The position numbers and the translations under genes were made by a program. Under the pieces are notes generated by a model, which had not been told where the DNA came from, ran no database searches, and saw only the letters and a program-made list of their open reading frames with translations. Positions 61,136-64,000 of a stretch of DNA of 64,000 bases are shown piece by piece (the first letter of the stretch is position 1; each line of letters opens with the position of its first letter). The DNA is taken from NCBI RefSeq assembly GCF_018691265.1, contig NW_024881300.1, positions 6,747,546 through 6,811,545 on the forward strand, in the 5' to 3' direction. The stretch is from Tyto alba. Taxonomy: Eukaryota; Chordata; Aves; Strigiformes; Tytonidae.

Positions 61136-61976
61136 TGTCGACCTTCTTCCAGTATTCTTAAAAATCTCTAAGTACAGATCTAATTTTGTTATTTAGATGA
61201 TTATTAAATAACGTTAAGTAAGAATATTGCCTATATAACCTAAAGAATCACAGTTTATTTAACTTCTATTCCTGATCTCAGGCTGGTTCATTGAATTAAT
61301 TTAGAATGCATCAAAATGCCTTTCAGGAGAATACTCAGGATTGTACTTGTAACTTTTTCTGAACTGGTTTGTTTTTATTTAAAGCTTCTATGGAAGGCCT
61401 GATTTAAGGGAAGTGTTACTAAATCCTAACTGTAGAACAATTCCAAAGGAACTGTGTTTTCTGGGTATATAGATGGCTTTTTTTTGGACCAAAATTGCAT
61501 CAATATTGTTCAACCGCACAGTAGGCAGCTTGTGTAGTTTACCAAACCTGCTGGGCGTGTTTGAGAGTTTGACTTCAGCACTGACATATTTTGTGCCACA
61601 GTTTCTGACTCTGGGAGGTTGGAGAGGGACTTGCCGTCAGACACATTTAATGTTCTGAAATATTTTGCTCTATTGTAGCTATAGTATAATGGACAGAACT
61701 GAAATCCGTGAAGTGAAACATGCCAAATTTTTGAAAGTAAACTTTGGCATAAATTATGCGAAATTTAGTTCATATTGGAATTTAATTTTTGTCATTACAT
61801 TGGTGCACAACTCTGTTACCTAGTTATGCTCATGTGTGTTTTAAGACTTGTCACTTCTAAGAACTTGTCCCTCAGACTGTATCCATGCAAAATTCCATTA
61901 AGTAACAAATGAAAGCTTTCCAGGACTGCAAGTTTTGTGACTGTAAATAACTTTTTCTCTCTTCTGTTTTACTCTT

Positions 61977-62046
61977 AAAAAAATAAAACCAACAACAAAC
62001 AAAAGCCAAACAAATGAACAAAGAAAACCCCCTAAACCAACAAAAG
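61977..62046. repeat. A/C-rich low complexity
   Basis: Irregular AAAC, CAAA and AACC units over 70 bases, G-poor. Similar in type to the tracts at 35474, 38732 and 57737. Confidence 0.8.
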
Positions 62047-62049
62047 TGC

Positions 62050-63885
62050 ACGTATTCAGATCGTGAATTGGGGTTGAAATAGGTCAGGCTCTGAAAGCTT
62101 GAATTTTACATTGCCTTCTAACCTTAAATGTAGCATTAATCTTTAAATGCTACGTGACTGGTTACCTATTTGTATTCCTGTATGAGAGACTATAAATTGA
62201 TATTGAATTTTGGATTCCGGATGTTTGGGAACAGGTAATACTTTCTTAGGATTTCATTGTGATGGGAGGGGTTTTAATTTTCTTGTGTGGCTTTTTTTCT
62301 CTTGTGTGTTGAAATACTGTCAACTGCACAGTCCAATGGATGTTTAAAGTTATGCTATGGGAAGAAGCTTTCATAGGTCTGCATTTACCACATTTATACT
62401 TAATGTGACCATATCTTTTACATGCATGAAGGTCTACTTTGTGTGTTTTTCACACCTTGCATTTTCTTTGTCTGTAGGAAAGTGTGTATCAATCCATAAC
62501 TGGCAGAAAGAATATACTAATTGCGAACCAGTGTAGCTTTAATTTTAAATTATTCTGCAAGATTTAATAGTTGGCTTTGAAATAAAGTAAGAATATTTTT
62601 TTCAAACCTTACTCTTTACTTGAGTACAAAAATGTAACTTCTTAATTGCTGTATGCGGAACAACAAATCTATAAGCTATAAGCTGAATCAACTGGGGTTT
62701 ACGTTATAGACCACCAGCAAATGTAATTGTATGCTGTACACTTGATGGAAAGTACAATATATATCCTCTCAGTAAGGGTTCTTTATTATAAAAGGGCTAG
62801 GTATTGCTTGGGTATTAACTATACTGTACTAAAACCCGTAAACACCTTTTTACACATAGAGTGCACACTTCAATGCAACAATCAAATGCTTTTCTATAAA
62901 TAACAAACTTATGGAAAAAGAGGCCTTTGATTGCTTTCCAAGAATGCATTGAAACCTTAGAGGGACTTTATTTGATTCCAGGAGTTGAGTGCTTGTTGGT
63001 GTGTATCAATATCAGATTTCTCATAATTATTAAAAAATAAATTCTTATTTGAATATTGGAATCTGCGTTGTTTTACAAATGGGAGTTTATCATACTCTGA
63101 TAAATTTAAATCTTTTTCAGGTAATACTCTGAATATTTTAATATTGCTAGTATATGAGAGGCAAGTTTTTCTGAAAATGTAATATACTTACTAAACACAT
63201 AACTAAAAGTAGTGTATCAAATAAATGGGTGAGGATTGGAGGGCAACTTTTCTCTAATGGTTACTTGAAGTCGCTTCTGTGCTGAGCTTTGGGTGAAGCA
63301 TCAGACTTTTCCTCTACAAATAATTACTGTTAAAAAAGCCCATTTTGTTTTATGCCTGGAACAGGTGATGCCTAAATGCTAAGTGCACATTTGGTTGAAT
63401 GTTAGATAGTAGCTGCCTGGGACATCAATCATTTAATTTCATTGTCAGTCTGAGTAAACAGCAGTTGTTTTGTCTAAAGGTGGGATTGAGTTATGTGTGG
63501 CCTAACTGCATGGCAGATGGAATGTGGTTGCCTCTATGTATGAATACTATCATCTAGCTATTAACATATATGCTACAGATGGTAATTTGTAAGCAAGTAC
63601 ATAAAGCTGAAAACTACTGCATAGTGTAATCCATGAAAATCAGTTTGCTTGATTTGCACTGCCATATATATGATTTTTGTATTTATATGAATGAATGAAA
63701 GGTGGATAGGAATGACAGGCTTCTTTATAGGAATTCCTACTCATACTCAAATTCTAAAGCTAAACAAAAATAGTGTAATTATTTCTTTTAGGGAGATGTA
63801 GAAATTTTTTGCATAGTAAAATATAAAATATTTATTTATCCTCAAGAGATCACGTGTTTGAAAAAGCATCTGGTTTTCATTAAAA
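62050..63885. other. AT-rich non-coding stretch, nothing recognised
   Basis: No repeat family, RNA gene or coding frame recognised. Confidence 0.5.
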
Positions 63886-63887
63886 AG

Positions 63888-64000
63888 TATTATTGCCAAA
63901 CTGTACGTGTGGGAAGCTTGAGGCACAAGGAAGTTAGCAACTTGCATGAAATGACAGCTTGACTTAAATTTAGGAGTCTTGATTTCATAGTCTTGGTGGT
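63888..64000 (-). mobile_element. MIR-type SINE relic, cut by the window edge
   Basis: In plus orientation the order TATTATTGCC...GGGAAGCTTGAGGCACAAGG, AAGTTAGCAACTTGCATGAA, ATGACAGCTTGACTTAAATT, TAGGAGTCTTGATTTC follows the reverse complement of the MIR core and 3' half ('ggaaactgaggcacagagaggttaagtaacttgcc caaggtcacacagctagtaagtggcagagc.ggattcgaac'). MIR is a tRNA-derived SINE shared by amniotes and long inactive. Divergence is about what such age predicts. The element continues past the right edge, toward its tRNA-derived head. Confidence 0.7.

Noticed and set aside
1..64000. CRISPR arrays, operons, phage or plasmid modules, tRNA and rRNA genes
   Set aside because: Nothing of the kind is visible. 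The DNA is vertebrate in character, and there are no regularly spaced repeats or cloverleaf-type sequences that I could recognise.

Overview
This is vertebrate nuclear DNA, most likely from a bird and probably from an AT-rich intron or intergenic stretch of a macrochromosome. Three pieces of a CR1 LINE (chicken repeat 1) support this. Their 3' ends carry the avian-type tail and the nearby '(t)ccaacctcctgctc' and 'gaccagacgacctccagagg' signatures. There is no L1 or Alu, dispersed-repeat density is very low, and simple A-rich, T-rich and AAAC tracts are common. The best preserved CR1 tail resembles those common in neoavian and passerine genomes, but the species cannot be named from the sequence.

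Layout: 1-2040 is plain AT-rich DNA. About 2050-3350 is a distinctly GC-richer island with more CpG than anywhere else in the window. A 5'-truncated, frame-broken CR1 copy lies at 6547-7605 on the minus strand. From there to about 50 kb the sequence is AT-rich and non-repetitive, with low-complexity tracts at 9.06, 35.47, 38.73, 42.23 and 43.20 kb and a weak CR1-like relic near 16.5 kb. A short CR1 3' end lies at 50836-50990 (+) and an older, eroded CR1 at 57990-58300 (-). An ancient amniote repeat fragment is near 60.55 kb, and a MIR-type SINE relic runs off the right edge from 63888.

No full gene, RNA gene or intact protein-coding ORF could be supported. Most long open frames here are short, AT-rich and unrelated to known families. 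I found several short intervals with good splice signals and a protein-like open frame: 5917-5953, 10483-10519, 14493-14539, 22515-22562, 40861-40930 and 42906 on the + strand, and 21388-21456 on the - strand. The 22515-22562 interval is the strongest, with a near-ideal acceptor, an ideal donor and one open frame. The plus-strand set could be small exons of one long gene, and some neighbouring phases fit. Pseudo-exons of this kind are also expected by chance in 64 kb, so each is given low confidence and no gene is named.

Non-coding structures noted are a roughly 20-bp-stem hairpin at 48305-48356, a 12-bp perfect inverted repeat at 21409/21463, an 11-bp-arm palindrome at 33348-33372, and several stretches whose texture (homeodomain-type TAAT sites, paired half-sites, no low complexity) suggests conserved regulatory elements. 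There is no CRISPR array, operon, defence island or other microbial system.
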